A stretch of 64,000 nt of DNA from Erythrobacter sp. SD-21. Its GTDB lineage: Bacteria > Pseudomonadota > Alphaproteobacteria > Sphingomonadales > Sphingomonadaceae. The notes beneath the pieces were generated by a model. It ran no database searches. It was not told where the DNA came from and saw only the letters and a list, made by a program, of their open reading frames with translations. Below, piece after piece: positions 46,955 through 56,908 of the stretch. A program made the position numbers and the translations under genes. Within the stretch, counting starts at the first letter, position 1. Every line of letters begins with the position of its first letter. Location: NCBI RefSeq assembly GCF_000181515.1, contig NZ_ABCG01000006.1, positions 1-64,000 on the forward strand, written 5' to 3'.

Positions 46955-48348
46955 GCCTCGCCGCCCAGCGCCTGCCATAGCACCACCCGCGCCCGCTGCG
47001 CCCGCCCGAGCGCGGCGGCGGCTCGTTCCCCGCTGGCATCGGCTGCACGGCGCGCTTCGAGCACGGTGAGGAAGTCGGCGAGGCCGGCCTTCTGGCGTGT
47101 CTCGGCAAGGCTGGCGGCACGCTGGAGGCTCGCGGCCTCGGCTTGCGCCGCGGTCAGTTCGCGGTCGGCCGCTGCGACGAGACCGTAAGCCGCCTCGGCA
47201 TCGCCCAGCGCGGTGTAGACCGCGCCGCGATAGGACTGGAAGGCGGCGCGCTCCTCCGCAGCCGCGCCGTCGATCTCCGCCTCGATCCGGCCGAAGTCGA
47301 ACAGCGGCCCTGCGACCGAGGCCGCTAGCGTGCCAACGAGGCTGTCCTCGTCAAAGAGGTCGGAGGGGCTGAAGGCGAGGAGGCCGATCACGGCGGAGAG
47401 GTCGAAGACCGGGAAGCGGCGCCGAGCGGTGGCCGCAAGCTCGGCATCTTCTGCGGCGAGCGTTGCGGCGGCGGCCAGCACGTCGGGGCGGTTGGCGAGC
47501 AGGGTCGAGGGCAATGCGACCGGCGATTCGGGCAGGGCGGGCTCCGGCGCATCGGGCGCCAGCGCGCTGCGCACTTGCGCCGCTCCTTGCGCGGTCAGCG
47601 TGACCAGCCGTCCGGTCAGCCGCGCGCGTTCGCTCGCCAGCGCGGCCAACCGGCTGCGCGAGGCGTCGGCGGCGCTTGTCGCGCGCACGCGGTCGAATCC
47701 GGGCGCGATGCCCGCCTCCTCGCGCACGCCGGCGAGCCGGGCGAGTTCCTCGGCGGCCGCGATGTCTTCCTCGATCGCGGCCTGCCGTGCATCCAGCGTG
47801 CGCCAGTCGATCACGCTCGCGCCAATCTCTGCGACCAGCGCGTTGCGCACGGCGAGCGAGGAAGCGGTGGCAGCGTCGACGCGGGCCAGCGCGGCGCGTT
47901 CCTGCGCGCGCAGCCGTCCGAAGATATCGGGATCCCAGCGCGCAGTGAGATTGGCGGCGTAGCTCACGCGCTCGGTATCGATGGCTACGCCCGGCGGCAA
48001 GGAGGCACCGAACTGCGCGGGGTTGGTCCGCTGGCCCGTGACCGAGGCGTTGGCACCCAAGGAAGGAAGGCGCTCGGCCCCTGCGCGGTCAGCCCCGGCG
48101 CGCGCCTGGTCGATCCGCGCGAGCGCTTCACCCAGCGTCGGCGAACCGGCCAGCGCCTGCGCGGCCAGTGTATCGAAGCCCGGGTCGGACTGCGGGAGGA
48201 GCTCAGCGAGCGCGGTCCCGGTCGGCGCGTCGGGCGCATAGAGGAATTCGGGCGGCAGCACCGGCGTCGGCGTCGCCACTTCGGGCGGCGGTCCGCCCGC
48301 ACAGGCCGCGAGAGCCAGCGTGCCCGCAAGGATCAGACCGCGGCGCAT
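46924..48348 (-). CDS. NodT-family outer membrane efflux lipoprotein, ABC pump operon
   Basis: 474 aa. Lipobox LALAAC, then two TolC-like helical repeats. Last of the permease-ATPase-adaptor-OMF row; its start is 1 nt from the adaptor stop. The 3' end lies inside hupE on the other strand, giving overlapping convergent transcripts. Confidence 0.92.
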   Translation of the reverse strand: MRRGLILAGTLALAACAGGPPPEVATPTPVLPPEFLYAPDAPTGTALAELLPQSDPGFDTLAAQALAGSPTLGEALARIDQARAGADRAGAERLPSLGANASVTGQRTNPAQFGASLPPGVAIDTERVSYAANLTARWDPDIFGRLRAQERAALARVDAATASSLAVRNALVAEIGASVIDWRTLDARQAAIEEDIAAAEELARLAGVREEAGIAPGFDRVRATSAADASRSRLAALASERARLTGRLVTLTAQGAAQVRSALAPDAPEPALPESPVALPSTLLANRPDVLAAAATLAAEDAELAATARRRFPVFDLSAVIGLLAFSPSDLFDEDSLVGTLAASVAGPLFDFGRIEAEIDGAAAEERAAFQSYRGAVYTALGDAEAAYGLVAAADRELTAAQAEAASLQRAASLAETRQKAGLADFLTVLEARRAADASGERAAAALGRAQRARVVLWQALGGEAQPTSRSTSQ

Positions 48349-49340
48349 TACTGGGCCTTCTTCGCGGGCATATAGGCATCGACCTGCTGGCCGACCCGGA
48401 AGATGCCACCATCGCCTACGGCTTCGCCGGGAAGCTCGTAGATCACCTGCAGCACGCGCACATCGACGCGCTCGGCGGCCGAATTGGTGAGCGAGCGCTT
48501 GGGAACGACGAGCGGCTCCGCGCGCACGAAGGTGGCCTGCACCTGCCGGCCGGAAGCGCCGCGTGGGGACACCGTCGCCGGTTCGCCCATGGCGAGACGC
48601 GGAGCCTGTTCTTCGTCGATATCGATGCGCACATGCATCGGCTGCGTCTGGCCCATCTCGATGAAAGGCCGCGAGCCGCCGCCGCCCATGGTCGAGACAT
48701 ATTCGCCCTTGCGGATGTTCACCGCGAGGATCTCGCCCGAAATGGGCGCGCGCACGGTCAGGCGGCCGAGTTCGGTCTGTGCGGAGGCGGCACGCGCCTC
48801 GGCCGCTTCGAGTCGCGCGCGGGCGAGCGAGAGGCGCTGGTCGGCGGCACTCGCTTCGCCCTCGGCGCGGATGACTTCGCTGCGGCTGACCGCTGCGGGA
48901 TCGTCGACATTTCGGTAGAGCTCCAGCTGGCTCGCGGCAGTGGACTGCGCGCTGCGCGCCTCGGCAATCGCCGCGCGCGCTTCGCCGATGGCGGCGTTGG
49001 CTTCGCGCAATTGCGATCGCGCCTGCCGGTCGTCGACGGTGAAGAGCGTCTGTCCTTGCGATACGCGGTCGCCGGGCTGGACGTAGAGGCCCGTGACCAG
49101 ACCCGACAGGGCCGAGCCGATCTGCACCAGCTCGCTCGACGGTTCGACCACGCCGGAGCCTGCAACCCGTGCCTCATCCGCCAGCGCTTCGGGCGCACGC
49201 GGAGGCTCGCGTTCCGGTTCGGACAGCTCGCGGTCGGGCTGGCCCGACAGGATGTAGAAGGCCGCGAAGATCAGGCCGATGACTGCGATCACCGGCAGGA
49301 TTTGCCGCGAAAAGCTCAGGTTGCGTAGGTTCAGGGCCAT
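48348..49340 (-). CDS. HlyD-family efflux periplasmic adaptor
   Basis: 330 aa. Single N-terminal TM anchor (ILPVIAVIGLIFAAFYIL), barrel-sandwich SGLVTGLYVQPGDRVSQGQ, and an Ala/Glu/Arg-rich alpha-hairpin around residues 110-200. Bridges the inner membrane ABC transporter and the NodT duct. Adjoins the ATPase gene by one shared base. Confidence 0.93.
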   Translation of the reverse strand: MALNLRNLSFSRQILPVIAVIGLIFAAFYILSGQPDRELSEPEREPPRAPEALADEARVAGSGVVEPSSELVQIGSALSGLVTGLYVQPGDRVSQGQTLFTVDDRQARSQLREANAAIGEARAAIAEARSAQSTAASQLELYRNVDDPAAVSRSEVIRAEGEASAADQRLSLARARLEAAEARAASAQTELGRLTVRAPISGEILAVNIRKGEYVSTMGGGGSRPFIEMGQTQPMHVRIDIDEEQAPRLAMGEPATVSPRGASGRQVQATFVRAEPLVVPKRSLTNSAAERVDVRVLQVIYELPGEAVGDGGIFRVGQQVDAYMPAKKAQ

Positions 49341-50044
49341 CAGTGATCCTCCGGCATATGCTTGCCGTCATGGGTGACCTTCCCGTCCTCGAGCACGAGG
49401 ATGCGGTCGGCCATGTCGAAAATGCGGTTGTCGTGGGTGACGATGATGCAGGCGCGGTCTTCGGCGACCGCCACTTCGCGCAGCAGGTCCATCACGCGGC
49501 GGCCCGAAGCGGCATCGAGCGCGGCAGTGGGCTCGTCGCAGACCACGAGGCGCGGTTCGTGGACCAGCGCACGGGCAATGGCGACGCGCTGCTGCTGGCC
49601 GCCCGAAAGCTGGTTGGGGAGCTTGGCGGCCTGGTCTCCAATGTTGAGTTTCTCAAGCATGGCGACGGCCTTCTCGCGCGCCTCGTGCCGGTCCATCCCC
49701 TGCGCGATGAGCGGAACGGCGGCGTTGCTGGCCGCGTCGATCGAGGGGATGAGATTGTACTGCTGGAAGATGAAGCCGATATTCTGCAGCCGGAAATCGA
49801 CCAGCGCGTCGTCCGACAGGTCGTAGATGTCGGTGCCGAAGACCTCGACCTCGCCTTCGGTCGGCCAGAGGATGCCGCACATGATCGAGATGAGCGTCGT
49901 CTTGCCCGATCCGCTTTCGCCGACAAGGAAGGTCAATTCGCCCGCGCGCACATCGAGATCGATGCCGTGCAGCACGGTGATCGTCTGTTGCCCCGCCTTG
50001 AAATCGCGCGTGACTCCGCGGGTGGAGATGGCCGGACCGCTCAC
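49340..50044 (-). CDS. ABC transporter ATP-binding protein (MacB/DevA type)
   Basis: 234 aa nucleotide-binding domain. Walker A GESGSGKTT, signature LSGGQQQRVAIARAL, Walker B LVVCDEPTAALD, H-loop THDNRI. Together with the FtsX-like permease it forms a mechanotransmission-type ABC exporter (DevBCA/MacB-like) rather than a classic transporter. Confidence 0.95.
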   Translation of the reverse strand: MSGPAISTRGVTRDFKAGQQTITVLHGIDLDVRAGELTFLVGESGSGKTTLISIMCGILWPTEGEVEVFGTDIYDLSDDALVDFRLQNIGFIFQQYNLIPSIDAASNAAVPLIAQGMDRHEAREKAVAMLEKLNIGDQAAKLPNQLSGGQQQRVAIARALVHEPRLVVCDEPTAALDAASGRRVMDLLREVAVAEDRACIIVTHDNRIFDMADRILVLEDGKVTHDGKHMPEDH

Positions 50045-51174
50045 CGGAACACCGCCGCCGGTTCGGTCTTTAGGACGCTGCGCAGCGCGAGCCAGCCGGT
50101 CAGCGCCAGGATCAGCGTGACGGCGACGAGGCTGATGATCGGGATCTGCCAGGGGATGTAGAACCCCTTGAAGGTGGGATCGGAGGAAAAAGCACTGATG
50201 AACCCAACCGTGCCGAGCACGCCGAGCCCATAGCCGATCAACCCGACCAGCCCCGCCTGCGCGGCGACCATCTTGCGAATCTTGCCGTTGGTGACGCCAA
50301 TCGCCTTTAGCGCGCCGAACTGCTTGATGTTGTCGCGGATGAAGAGGCTGAAGGTAAGGCCTACAATCGCCACGCCGACAATGAAGCCGAGCGCCACGGT
50401 GATGCCGAAGTTGAGCGGGATGCCGGTATTCTCGATAATGAAATCGACGCCGTCGCGGGCAAATTCCTCGCGGGTCTGGGCCTTGAGGCCGGTTTCCTGC
50501 TCGATCAGTTCGGACAGCGCCTTGGCCTCGGCCGGGTTCTCAGCCCCGACGAGGACGAAGGACAGGCGGTTGCGCGTGCCGGGCACGTAATTCAGCGCTT
50601 GGCTGTACTTGGTATAGAGCACCACCGTGCTGGTGAAGCTGGGAATGGCATCGGCAATCCCGCGGATAACGGCGCGCTGGTCATTCAGCTCAAGCCGCTC
50701 GCCGATGGGTGACTGGCCGGGGAACATGCGGGTCATTCCGACATCGTCGATGATGACGCTGTCGGGCTGCGAGAGGACATCGACCGATCCTTCGACCATG
50801 TTCCTCGGCAGGCCGATCAGCGTTGCATCGTCCACCCCGATCACCGCCACGCCTTCAAGGTCGCCGTCCTTGGTGCGGACCGAGGCCTGCGCGCGGATAT
50901 GCGGCACCGCCCATTCGACGCCCGGCACGCCGCGCACCTTGTCGAGCGCGGTGGAAGGCATGGCGTAAGCGACATCGGTGGTACGGCTGACCGGGTCCAT
51001 CACCCAGACATCGGCGCTGGAGACGTTGTAGACCCCGCTCGCCCCGCGTTCGAGCAGGTTTACGAAAATCGTCAGCTGCTGCGTGATGAGCAGGGTCGAG
51101 AAAGCGATGCCGAACACCAGTCCGAAGAACTTCTGGGCGTCGCCGGTCAGCATGCGGATCGCGATCCAGATCAT
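50041..51174 (-). CDS. FtsX-like/DevC-type ABC transporter permease
   Basis: 377 aa, four TM helices: one N-terminal, a large periplasmic MacB_PCD-like domain, then three C-terminal (VALGFIVGVAIVGLTFSLFI and following). First gene of the operon, overlapping the ATPase by 4 nt. Divergent from tetR over an 83-bp space with two operators. Confidence 0.92.
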   Translation of the reverse strand: MIWIAIRMLTGDAQKFFGLVFGIAFSTLLITQQLTIFVNLLERGASGVYNVSSADVWVMDPVSRTTDVAYAMPSTALDKVRGVPGVEWAVPHIRAQASVRTKDGDLEGVAVIGVDDATLIGLPRNMVEGSVDVLSQPDSVIIDDVGMTRMFPGQSPIGERLELNDQRAVIRGIADAIPSFTSTVVLYTKYSQALNYVPGTRNRLSFVLVGAENPAEAKALSELIEQETGLKAQTREEFARDGVDFIIENTGIPLNFGITVALGFIVGVAIVGLTFSLFIRDNIKQFGALKAIGVTNGKIRKMVAAQAGLVGLIGYGLGVLGTVGFISAFSSDPTFKGFYIPWQIPIISLVAVTLILALTGWLALRSVLKTEPAAVFR

Positions 51175-51221
51175 CTGCCTCGGTGCCTCCGCTTGCCTAT
51201 TGCCTGCGACTCGTCCATTGG

Positions 51222-51255
51222 TGAACGCAGGCGTTCAACTGAACGGGACCGTTCA
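51222..51255. promoter_or_regulatory. Two tandem palindromic operators between tetR and the ABC efflux operon
   Basis: TGAACG-CAGG-CGTTCA (51222-51237) and TGAACG-GGAC-CGTTCA (51240-51255): same 6-bp arms, 4-nt spacers, 18 bp centre to centre. Identical arms with different spacers argue for protein recognition. The second ends 2 bp before the tetR start, so TetR probably represses both itself and the operon. Confidence 0.75.
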
Positions 51256-51257
51256 CT

Positions 51258-51896
51258 TTGTCAAGCGAGGCGAAAAAGGCAGGCCGGCCGGCGGATACCG
51301 CCAAACGCGAGGCGATCCTCGCGGCGGCCTCGCGCGCCTTCTTCGAATCCGGCTTCGCGGCGACTTCGATCGAGCAGGTGGCTGCCGATGCGGGCGTATC
51401 GAAGGTCACCGTCTACAACCATTTCCGCGACAAGCGCGGGCTTTTCGCTGCCGCAGTCGAATGCGAATGCGAGAAGATGCGCGACCAGTTCGCCGCCGCG
51501 CCCGATATGCGCGGGTCCTTGCGCGACCGGCTCACCGCGATCGGCGAGGCCATGGTAGCCTTCCTCTCGCGCCCCGAAATGGTCCAGTTCGAGCGCCGCA
51601 TCGCCGCCGAGACCGAGCACGAACCGGCCATCGGCGCGGCTTTCCTCGCCTCGGGCCCGCATCGTATGAAGGCGGCCTTTGCCGGGCTGATGCGCGCCAT
51701 GGTGGAGACAGGCGAAGTACGGATCGACGACGTTGACCTGGCGGTCGAACAATTCGCCGCCATGTGCAAGGGCATGGGCGATCTCGAACGGCGGTTCGGC
51801 CACCCCGGCGACCCCAATCGCGACCGCGAACGCATTGAAGGCGCGGTCGAGGTATTTTGTCGCGCCTATGCAGTCGATGACTGTGACCGCAACTAA
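51258..51896 (+). CDS. TetR/AcrR family transcriptional regulator
   Basis: 212 aa from a TTG; no ATG or GTG fits better and no ribosome site is seen, partly because the operators fill the upstream space. HTH: TSIEQVAADAGVSKVTVYN then HFRDKRGLF; AcrR-type C-terminal domain with IAAETEHEPAIGAAF. Divergent from the permease gene and probable repressor of the ABC efflux operon. Confidence 0.9.
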   Translation: MSSEAKKAGRPADTAKREAILAAASRAFFESGFAATSIEQVAADAGVSKVTVYNHFRDKRGLFAAAVECECEKMRDQFAAAPDMRGSLRDRLTAIGEAMVAFLSRPEMVQFERRIAAETEHEPAIGAAFLASGPHRMKAAFAGLMRAMVETGEVRIDDVDLAVEQFAAMCKGMGDLERRFGHPGDPNRDRERIEGAVEVFCRAYAVDDCDRN

Positions 51897-51920
51897 GCGA
51901 AAAATCGCGGGCCTCTAAAC

Positions 51921-51948
51921 TTGCCATTCACCAGCGTGCTCCTACATT
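51921..51948 (+). promoter_or_regulatory. Candidate ftsH promoter
   Basis: TTGCCA (51921-51926), 16-nt spacer, TACATT (51943-51948), 30 bp before the ftsH ATG at 51979. A purine-rich AGGAAAGGA follows between them. Confidence 0.35.
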
Positions 51949-51978
51949 CCTACAGTCTAGGAAAGGATTGCCACCGCA

Positions 51979-53949
51979 ATGCGCGACAATAACCAGAACC
52001 AGCCTCCCGAACCCGAAGGCAACGGTCCCAATCCGTGGATCAAGAGCCTCATGGTGTGGGGCGGCGTATTCCTCGGCCTGTTGCTGGTGGTCTCCATGCT
52101 CGGCGGTGGCGGTCAGGGCGCGGGCACTTCGCTGCTCTATTCCGACTTCAAGGAAAAGGTCGCCGAAGGCACGATCAAATCGGTCGAGATCGCCGATGAT
52201 CGAATTACCGGCGTGACGAACGACAACGAGACGTTCAACACCATCCCGGTAAAAAACGACCCGGGTCTGACTCCGCTGCTCGAAGAGAACGGTGTCGAAT
52301 ACTCGGGTAAGGAAGCCGATAACGGCAGCCTGTTGGTCTATGCGCTGATCAATATCCTGCCTTTCCTGCTGATCCTCGGCATCGCCTTCTTCGCCCTGCG
52401 CCAGGTGCAGAAGGGCGGCGGCGCCGGCGGGGCGATGGGCTTCGGCAAGTCCAAGGCCAAGATGCTCACCGAAAAGCAGGGCCGCGTCACCTTCGAGGAC
52501 GTGGCCGGCATCGACGAAGCGCGCGAGGAACTGGAAGAGATCGTCGAGTTCCTGAAGGACCCGAGCCGCTTCTCCAAGCTGGGCGGCCAGATTCCCAAGG
52601 GCGCGCTGCTGGTCGGCTCGCCCGGTACGGGCAAGACGCTGCTCGCCCGCGCCATCGCCGGCGAGGCAGAGGTGCCCTTCTTCACCATTTCGGGCTCGGA
52701 CTTCGTCGAGATGTTCGTCGGTGTCGGCGCAAGCCGCGTGCGCGACATGTTCGAACAGGCCAAGAAGAACGCGCCCTGCATCGTCTTCATCGACGAAATC
52801 GACGCGGTCGGTCGCAGCCGTGGCCATGGCCTCGGCAATTCGAACGACGAGCGCGAGCAGACGCTGAACCAGTTGCTGGTCGAAATGGACGGCTTCGAGG
52901 CCAACGAAGGCATCATCATCATCGCGGCGACGAACCGTCCCGATGTGCTCGACCCTGCGCTGCTGCGTCCGGGCCGTTTCGACCGCCAGGTCGTGGTGCC
53001 CGTTCCCGATATCGACGGGCGCGAGAAGATCCTTGCCGTGCACATGCGCAAGCTCCCGCTCGCTCCCGATGTGAACCCGCGCACTATCGCGCGCGGCACG
53101 CCGGGCTTCTCCGGCGCGGACCTTGCAAACCTTTGTAACGAAGCCGCCCTGCTGGCCGCGCGCCGCAACAAGCGCCTCGTCGCGATGCAGGAATTCGAGG
53201 ACGCCAAGGACAAGGTGATGATGGGCGCGGAGCGCCGCTCCATGGTCATGACCGAGGACGAGAAGAAGATGACCGCCTATCACGAGGCCGGCCACGCACT
53301 GGTCAGCCTCAACGAGCCGGCATCGGACCCGATCCACAAGGCCACCATCATTCCGCGCGGCCGCGCGCTTGGCATGGTCATGCGCCTGCCGGAACGCGAC
53401 AATTACTCCTACCACCGCGACAAGATGCACGCGAACCTTGCCGTCGCCATGGGCGGCCGCGTGGCGGAAGAGATCATCTTCGGCCACGAGAAAGTCTCGA
53501 GCGGCGCAAGCGGTGACATCCAGTACGCCACCGACCTGGCGCGCAACATGGTCACCAAATGGGGTATGAGCGACAAGCTCGGGCCGCTGCAGTACGAGCA
53601 GAGCCAGGAAGGCTATCTCGGCATGGGCCAGACCGCGCGTACCATGTCGGGCGCGGAGACCAACAAGCTCATCGACGAGGAGATCAAGCGCCTGGTCGAG
53701 GACGGCCTCAAGCGCGCCACCGACGTGTTGACCGAGCAGGAGGACAAGCTCCACTTGCTCGCCCAGGCGATGCTCGAATACGAGACGCTGACCGGCGACG
53801 AGATCGACCAACTCATGAAGGACGGCAAGATCGACCGGCCCGACGAGCCCAAGGGTCCGGTCTCGGTCAGCCAGCCGGGCAGCAGCACTGTTCCTAAGGC
53901 CGGCAAGAAGTTCGGCGGATCGGGCGAGGGCGCTCCCGCCGGGGCCTGA
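51979..53949 (+). CDS. ftsH: ATP-dependent zinc metalloprotease FtsH
   Basis: 656 aa membrane-anchored AAA+ protease that degrades misfolded membrane proteins and regulators. TM helices near 24-42 and 117-135 flank the periplasmic domain; Walker [10 protein letters not shown] (212-220, Ser214 where Pro is commonest), pore [36 protein letters not shown], and zinc site HEAGH (435-439). Not next to tilS here. Confidence 0.97.
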   Translation: MRDNNQNQPPEPEGNGPNPWIKSLMVWGGVFLGLLLVVSMLGGGGQGAGTSLLYSDFKEKVAEGTIKSVEIADDRITGVTNDNETFNTIPVKNDPGLTPLLEENGVEYSGKEADNGSLLVYALINILPFLLILGIAFFALRQVQKGGGAGGAMGFGKSKAKMLTEKQGRVTFEDVAGIDEAREELEEIVEFLKDPSRFSKLGGQIPKGALLVGSPGTGKTLLARAIAGEAEVPFFTISGSDFVEMFVGVGASRVRDMFEQAKKNAPCIVFIDEIDAVGRSRGHGLGNSNDEREQTLNQLLVEMDGFEANEGIIIIAATNRPDVLDPALLRPGRFDRQVVVPVPDIDGREKILAVHMRKLPLAPDVNPRTIARGTPGFSGADLANLCNEAALLAARRNKRLVAMQEFEDAKDKVMMGAERRSMVMTEDEKKMTAYHEAGHALVSLNEPASDPIHKATIIPRGRALGMVMRLPERDNYSYHRDKMHANLAVAMGGRVAEEIIFGHEKVSSGASGDIQYATDLARNMVTKWGMSDKLGPLQYEQSQEGYLGMGQTARTMSGAETNKLIDEEIKRLVEDGLKRATDVLTEQEDKLHLLAQAMLEYETLTGDEIDQLMKDGKIDRPDEPKGPVSVSQPGSSTVPKAGKKFGGSGEGAPAGA

Positions 53950-53970
53950 TCATCCAGTCAATGGACACGC

Positions 53971-54005
53971 GAAGGGCGTCGCTCGGGAAACCGGCGGCGC
54001 CCTTC
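53971..54005 (+). terminator. Hairpin after ftsH, probable terminator
   Basis: GAAGGGCG-T-CGC pairs with GCG-G-CGCCCTTC (a U-G at the break), 11-nt loop, followed by a weak T stretch. Located 22 bp after the ftsH stop. Confidence 0.55.
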
Positions 54006-54063
54006 TTGCGTTGAGGGAGGCACGAGGGCCGCAAGAGCGGCCCGAACCATGAGGAATTTGCCG

Positions 54064-54363
54064 ATGAACCGCCTGACCCTTGCCACCGCCACTGCCTTGA
54101 TGCTTTCGGGCCTCGCCGCCTGTTCGCAGGAGACGCAGGACGACGCCGCACGCACCGCCGACCTTGCGGGCGACGATATCGAAGCCAACGCCGCCGTCGT
54201 GGGCGAGGCGCTTGAAGACGGCGCGAAGGATGCAGCCGGCGCGGTCAGCGAAGGCGCAGCAAACCTTGAACGCAATATCGAGGAAGGCGACACGGAAACG
54301 CCGGGCCCCGCACCGATCACCGGGCAGGACCTCAACAAGGACCGTGAAGACCCCGCGGAATAG
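54064..54363 (+). CDS. Small acidic lipoprotein, unknown
   Basis: 99 aa from the ATG at 54064 (AGGA about 9 nt upstream; 54049 is an alternative). Lipoprotein signal MNRLTLATATALMLSGLAAC, then an Asp/Glu/Ala-rich chain with predicted helix (GEALEDGAKDAAGAVSEGAA) and a PGPAPITGQDLN tail. No catalytic motif. Stops directly before the convergent DUF3667 gene. Confidence 0.75.
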   Translation: MNRLTLATATALMLSGLAACSQETQDDAARTADLAGDDIEANAAVVGEALEDGAKDAAGAVSEGAANLERNIEEGDTETPGPAPITGQDLNKDREDPAE

Positions 54364-55521
54364 TCAGAAAGCTCCGATCACCAGCAGCAGCTGCAGGAAC
54401 ATCACCAGCACGATCACGATGAAGACCATCAGCAGGCACAGCCGCCAGAGCGCCGAAAAGCGGGACAGGCCGTAGGCGCCGCGCAGTTGCTTGTACATGT
54501 GGATCGGCGGGATGAAGCACAGCATGCTCCCCCACACCGCTTCGTCCACTCCAAACATGGCCAGCAGAGTGACAGTGAGGATCAGCAGCGTCATGAACGA
54601 GATCGAATAGGTGATGAAGATCGCGTGGTCATAGGCCCTGAAACGCCGTTTCCACACGAAGAGCAGCCACACGAAGGGGATCGATAGCGGGATCAGCAGC
54701 CAGCTGAACTTGTAGAAATTGGTCTGCAGTTTGTAGAGCATGAGCCCTGGATTCTTGCGCCACTTGTCGACCGCGCCATCGACCCAGTCGAAGCCGGACG
54801 ACTTTACCTTCATCGTCGCCCCGTCGCTGTTCGTGAGCGGGACAATCGTGTTGCCGTCGGAATCGGTTTCGAGCGGTTCGCTGTCGCTGCGCAAGAAGGG
54901 CACGTTCTCCTGCGCCTCGCGGATTGCGGCGGCTTGGTCGGACAATTCCTTGCGCCGCCGCTCCAGTTCCTCGCGCTCTTCCGCCGGCGTCTCGGGATCG
55001 GCCAGTTCGCTCTCGACCTCGGCCAGCTGCGTCTCGACCCGCTCAAACTCGGTGGTGGCCATTTGGGCCAGCTCTTCGGTGCTGTCGCCGCGAATGTCGG
55101 TGGGAGCGCTGATCCCGGCGAACTGGAACACGGCAAACATGAGGAAGATGCTGAACAGGAACACCGCCATGGGCGAAACGAACCGCGCGCGTTCGCCTTC
55201 GATATAGCGCCGGGTCAGCTCACCGGGCTTGAAGAAGAGCTTGGGCAGAGTGCGCCAGGTGCGGCCTTCAAAATGCAGCGCGCCGTGCAGCAGGTCGTGC
55301 AGGAAGGCCCCGAGCGTGCGGTGGAGATGCGCCTGCTGGCCGCATCCGTGGCAATGCGAGCCGATGAGCTCGGTCCCGCAGTTGAGGCACTGCCCTTCGG
55401 CAAAATGGCCTTTCTCGAGCGGGGTCTTGTCGCCGGAGCGCACGTCCAGCGCCTTGGCAAAAAGCCCGCCTTCCACTGCCGTTCCGATGGCGTCGCCGAT
55501 ATCGCTCACGCTTTCCCCCAC
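54364..55521 (-). CDS. DUF3667 domain-containing membrane protein
   Basis: Up to 385 aa. Zinc-ribbon CLNCGTELIGSHCHGCGQ near residues 40-57, then the DUF3667 core (LLHGALHFEGRTWRTLPKL), RYIEGERARFVSPMAVFLF and five TM helices, with a coiled-coil Glu/Arg loop (about 155-200). GTG at 55521 or, with GGGGGA upstream, GTG at 55509 may be the start. Function unknown. Confidence 0.85.
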   Translation of the reverse strand: MGESVSDIGDAIGTAVEGGLFAKALDVRSGDKTPLEKGHFAEGQCLNCGTELIGSHCHGCGQQAHLHRTLGAFLHDLLHGALHFEGRTWRTLPKLFFKPGELTRRYIEGERARFVSPMAVFLFSIFLMFAVFQFAGISAPTDIRGDSTEELAQMATTEFERVETQLAEVESELADPETPAEEREELERRRKELSDQAAAIREAQENVPFLRSDSEPLETDSDGNTIVPLTNSDGATMKVKSSGFDWVDGAVDKWRKNPGLMLYKLQTNFYKFSWLLIPLSIPFVWLLFVWKRRFRAYDHAIFITYSISFMTLLILTVTLLAMFGVDEAVWGSMLCFIPPIHMYKQLRGAYGLSRFSALWRLCLLMVFIVIVLVMFLQLLLVIGAF

Positions 55522-55614
55522 CTAATCCGCGCCCAAGTATAAGTGCCTGTCGCAAGAAGGCCAGAGTCTCGCCGCCGCCTTGCACATTGGACTGGCGATT
55601 GCGAGATAACCGGA

Positions 55615-56397
55615 ATGGATACGTTCGCCATGCAATGGGAATTGGGCGCGTTCGGCGCGATGGCGCTGGTCTTCGCCCTATTCGCGCTGGTCGAATGGCT
55701 GCGCCCGGCTCGCGAAGCACCTCGCGGCCATCGCTGGGTGACCAATCTCGCCCTGTTTGCGCTCGATACGCTCGCCGTGCGCCTCATCGTGCCGCTGTTG
55801 ATGATCGGGTCCGCGGCGCTGGCAGCAGAGCGGGGGTGGGGGCTGCTGAACCAGTTCGAACTGCCTTCATGGGCCGGCGGGGCAATGGCCATCCTCGCCC
55901 TCGACCTTGCGCTCTATGTCCAGCACTGGGCGACCCACCGCGTCCCGCTGCTCTGGCGGCTGCACAAGGTCCATCACAGCGATCCCGCGTTCGACGTGAC
56001 AACGGCGGCGCGCTTCCACCCGTTCGAGATCGTGCTGAGCATGGGCTTCAAGATGGCGGTGGTGGTCGCGCTCGGCCTGCCGGTCTGGGGCGTGTTTGCG
56101 TTCGAACTGGTGTTCAACCTCGCAACACTTTTCACCCACGCGAATTTCGCGCTGCCCCGAGGGCTGGAGCGACCGGTGCGCGCGCTGCTCGTCACGCCCG
56201 ACATGCACCGCATCCACCATTCTGCGATCCAGCGCGAGACCGACAGCAATTACGGCACGCTGCTGTCGGGCTGGGACCGGCTCTTCGGGACCTACACGCG
56301 TAAGGCCGGGGGGCAGCTCACCATCGGGCTGGAAGAATACCAGGACACCCGCCCGCACAAACTTGGCTGGAGCCTGCTTTTGCCGTTTCGCAAATGA
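55615..56397 (+). CDS. Sterol desaturase/fatty acid hydroxylase family protein
   Basis: 260 aa integral membrane di-iron enzyme. Histidine boxes: HWATHRVPLLWRLHKVHHSD (about 103-122), and HRIHHS near 200, plus HANF between. Family hydroxylates or desaturates lipids or carotenoid-type substrates; the exact substrate is unknown. ATG at 55615 has only a weak ribosome site. Confidence 0.88.
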   Translation: MDTFAMQWELGAFGAMALVFALFALVEWLRPAREAPRGHRWVTNLALFALDTLAVRLIVPLLMIGSAALAAERGWGLLNQFELPSWAGGAMAILALDLALYVQHWATHRVPLLWRLHKVHHSDPAFDVTTAARFHPFEIVLSMGFKMAVVVALGLPVWGVFAFELVFNLATLFTHANFALPRGLERPVRALLVTPDMHRIHHSAIQRETDSNYGTLLSGWDRLFGTYTRKAGGQLTIGLEEYQDTRPHKLGWSLLLPFRK

Positions 56398-56425
56398 AAA
56401 ACCCGCCCGGTGAGGGGCGGGTCTT
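56397..56425. terminator. Bidirectional terminator between desaturase and rpoZ
   Basis: ACCCGCCC (56401-56408) and GGGCGGGT (56415-56422), 6-nt loop. A-run before it gives TTTT for the minus strand, so it best terminates rpoZ. Confidence 0.75.
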
Positions 56426-56450
56426 CATGTCTTGCGCAAATGCGAAGGGA

Positions 56451-56795
56451 TCAGCCCTCGTAATCGGCCCCGATCGAGGTCGAACGGGTCGGCGCCGATG
56501 CGGTGATCCGCAGCGCTTCGGCCGACTGGCTGAGCGAGCCGACTTCATCGATCTCGTCGTCGTCGTCCGGCAGGATCTTCTGCAAATTGGTGACGGCGGC
56601 TTCCTTGAGGTCCTTGGGCTTCACCGTCTGCTCGGCGATTTCGCGCAGGGCGACGACCGGATTCTTGTCACGGTCACGCTCCAGCGTGATTTCCGCACCG
56701 CCCGAAATTTCGCGCGCCCGCTGGGCAGCCAGCAGGACGAGATCGAAACGGTTGGGAATCTTGTCTACGCAATCTTCGACGGTAACGCGCGCCAT
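56451..56795 (-). CDS. rpoZ: DNA-directed RNA polymerase subunit omega
   Basis: 114 aa from the ATG at 56795 (GGAG 5 nt upstream). Starts [20 protein letters not shown] and has the [13 protein letters not shown] helix that binds the beta-prime subunit. Tail acidic and longer than in E. coli, as in other alphaproteobacteria. Confidence 0.97.
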   Translation of the reverse strand: MARVTVEDCVDKIPNRFDLVLLAAQRAREISGGAEITLERDRDKNPVVALREIAEQTVKPKDLKEAAVTNLQKILPDDDDEIDEVGSLSQSAEALRITASAPTRSTSIGADYEG

Positions 56796-56908
56796 GGGCA
56801 CTCCGGTGTAATAAGTTCGAGAATCTCGGAAAGCGCTGCAAATAGGGGGTGGGCGCGCGATAGTCAAGGATTTGCGCCTTTCGCGCAGCGCGCTAAGAGG
56901 TGGGTCGC

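Noticed and set aside
52612..52638. FtsH inactivated by the Ser in its Walker A
   Set aside because: The invariant Gly-Lys-Thr is present and the position varies in P-loops; all other motifs are intact.
51928..53811. 627-codon minus-strand frame opposite ftsH
   Set aside because: Antisense shadow of a complete ftsH; composition typical of frame shadows.
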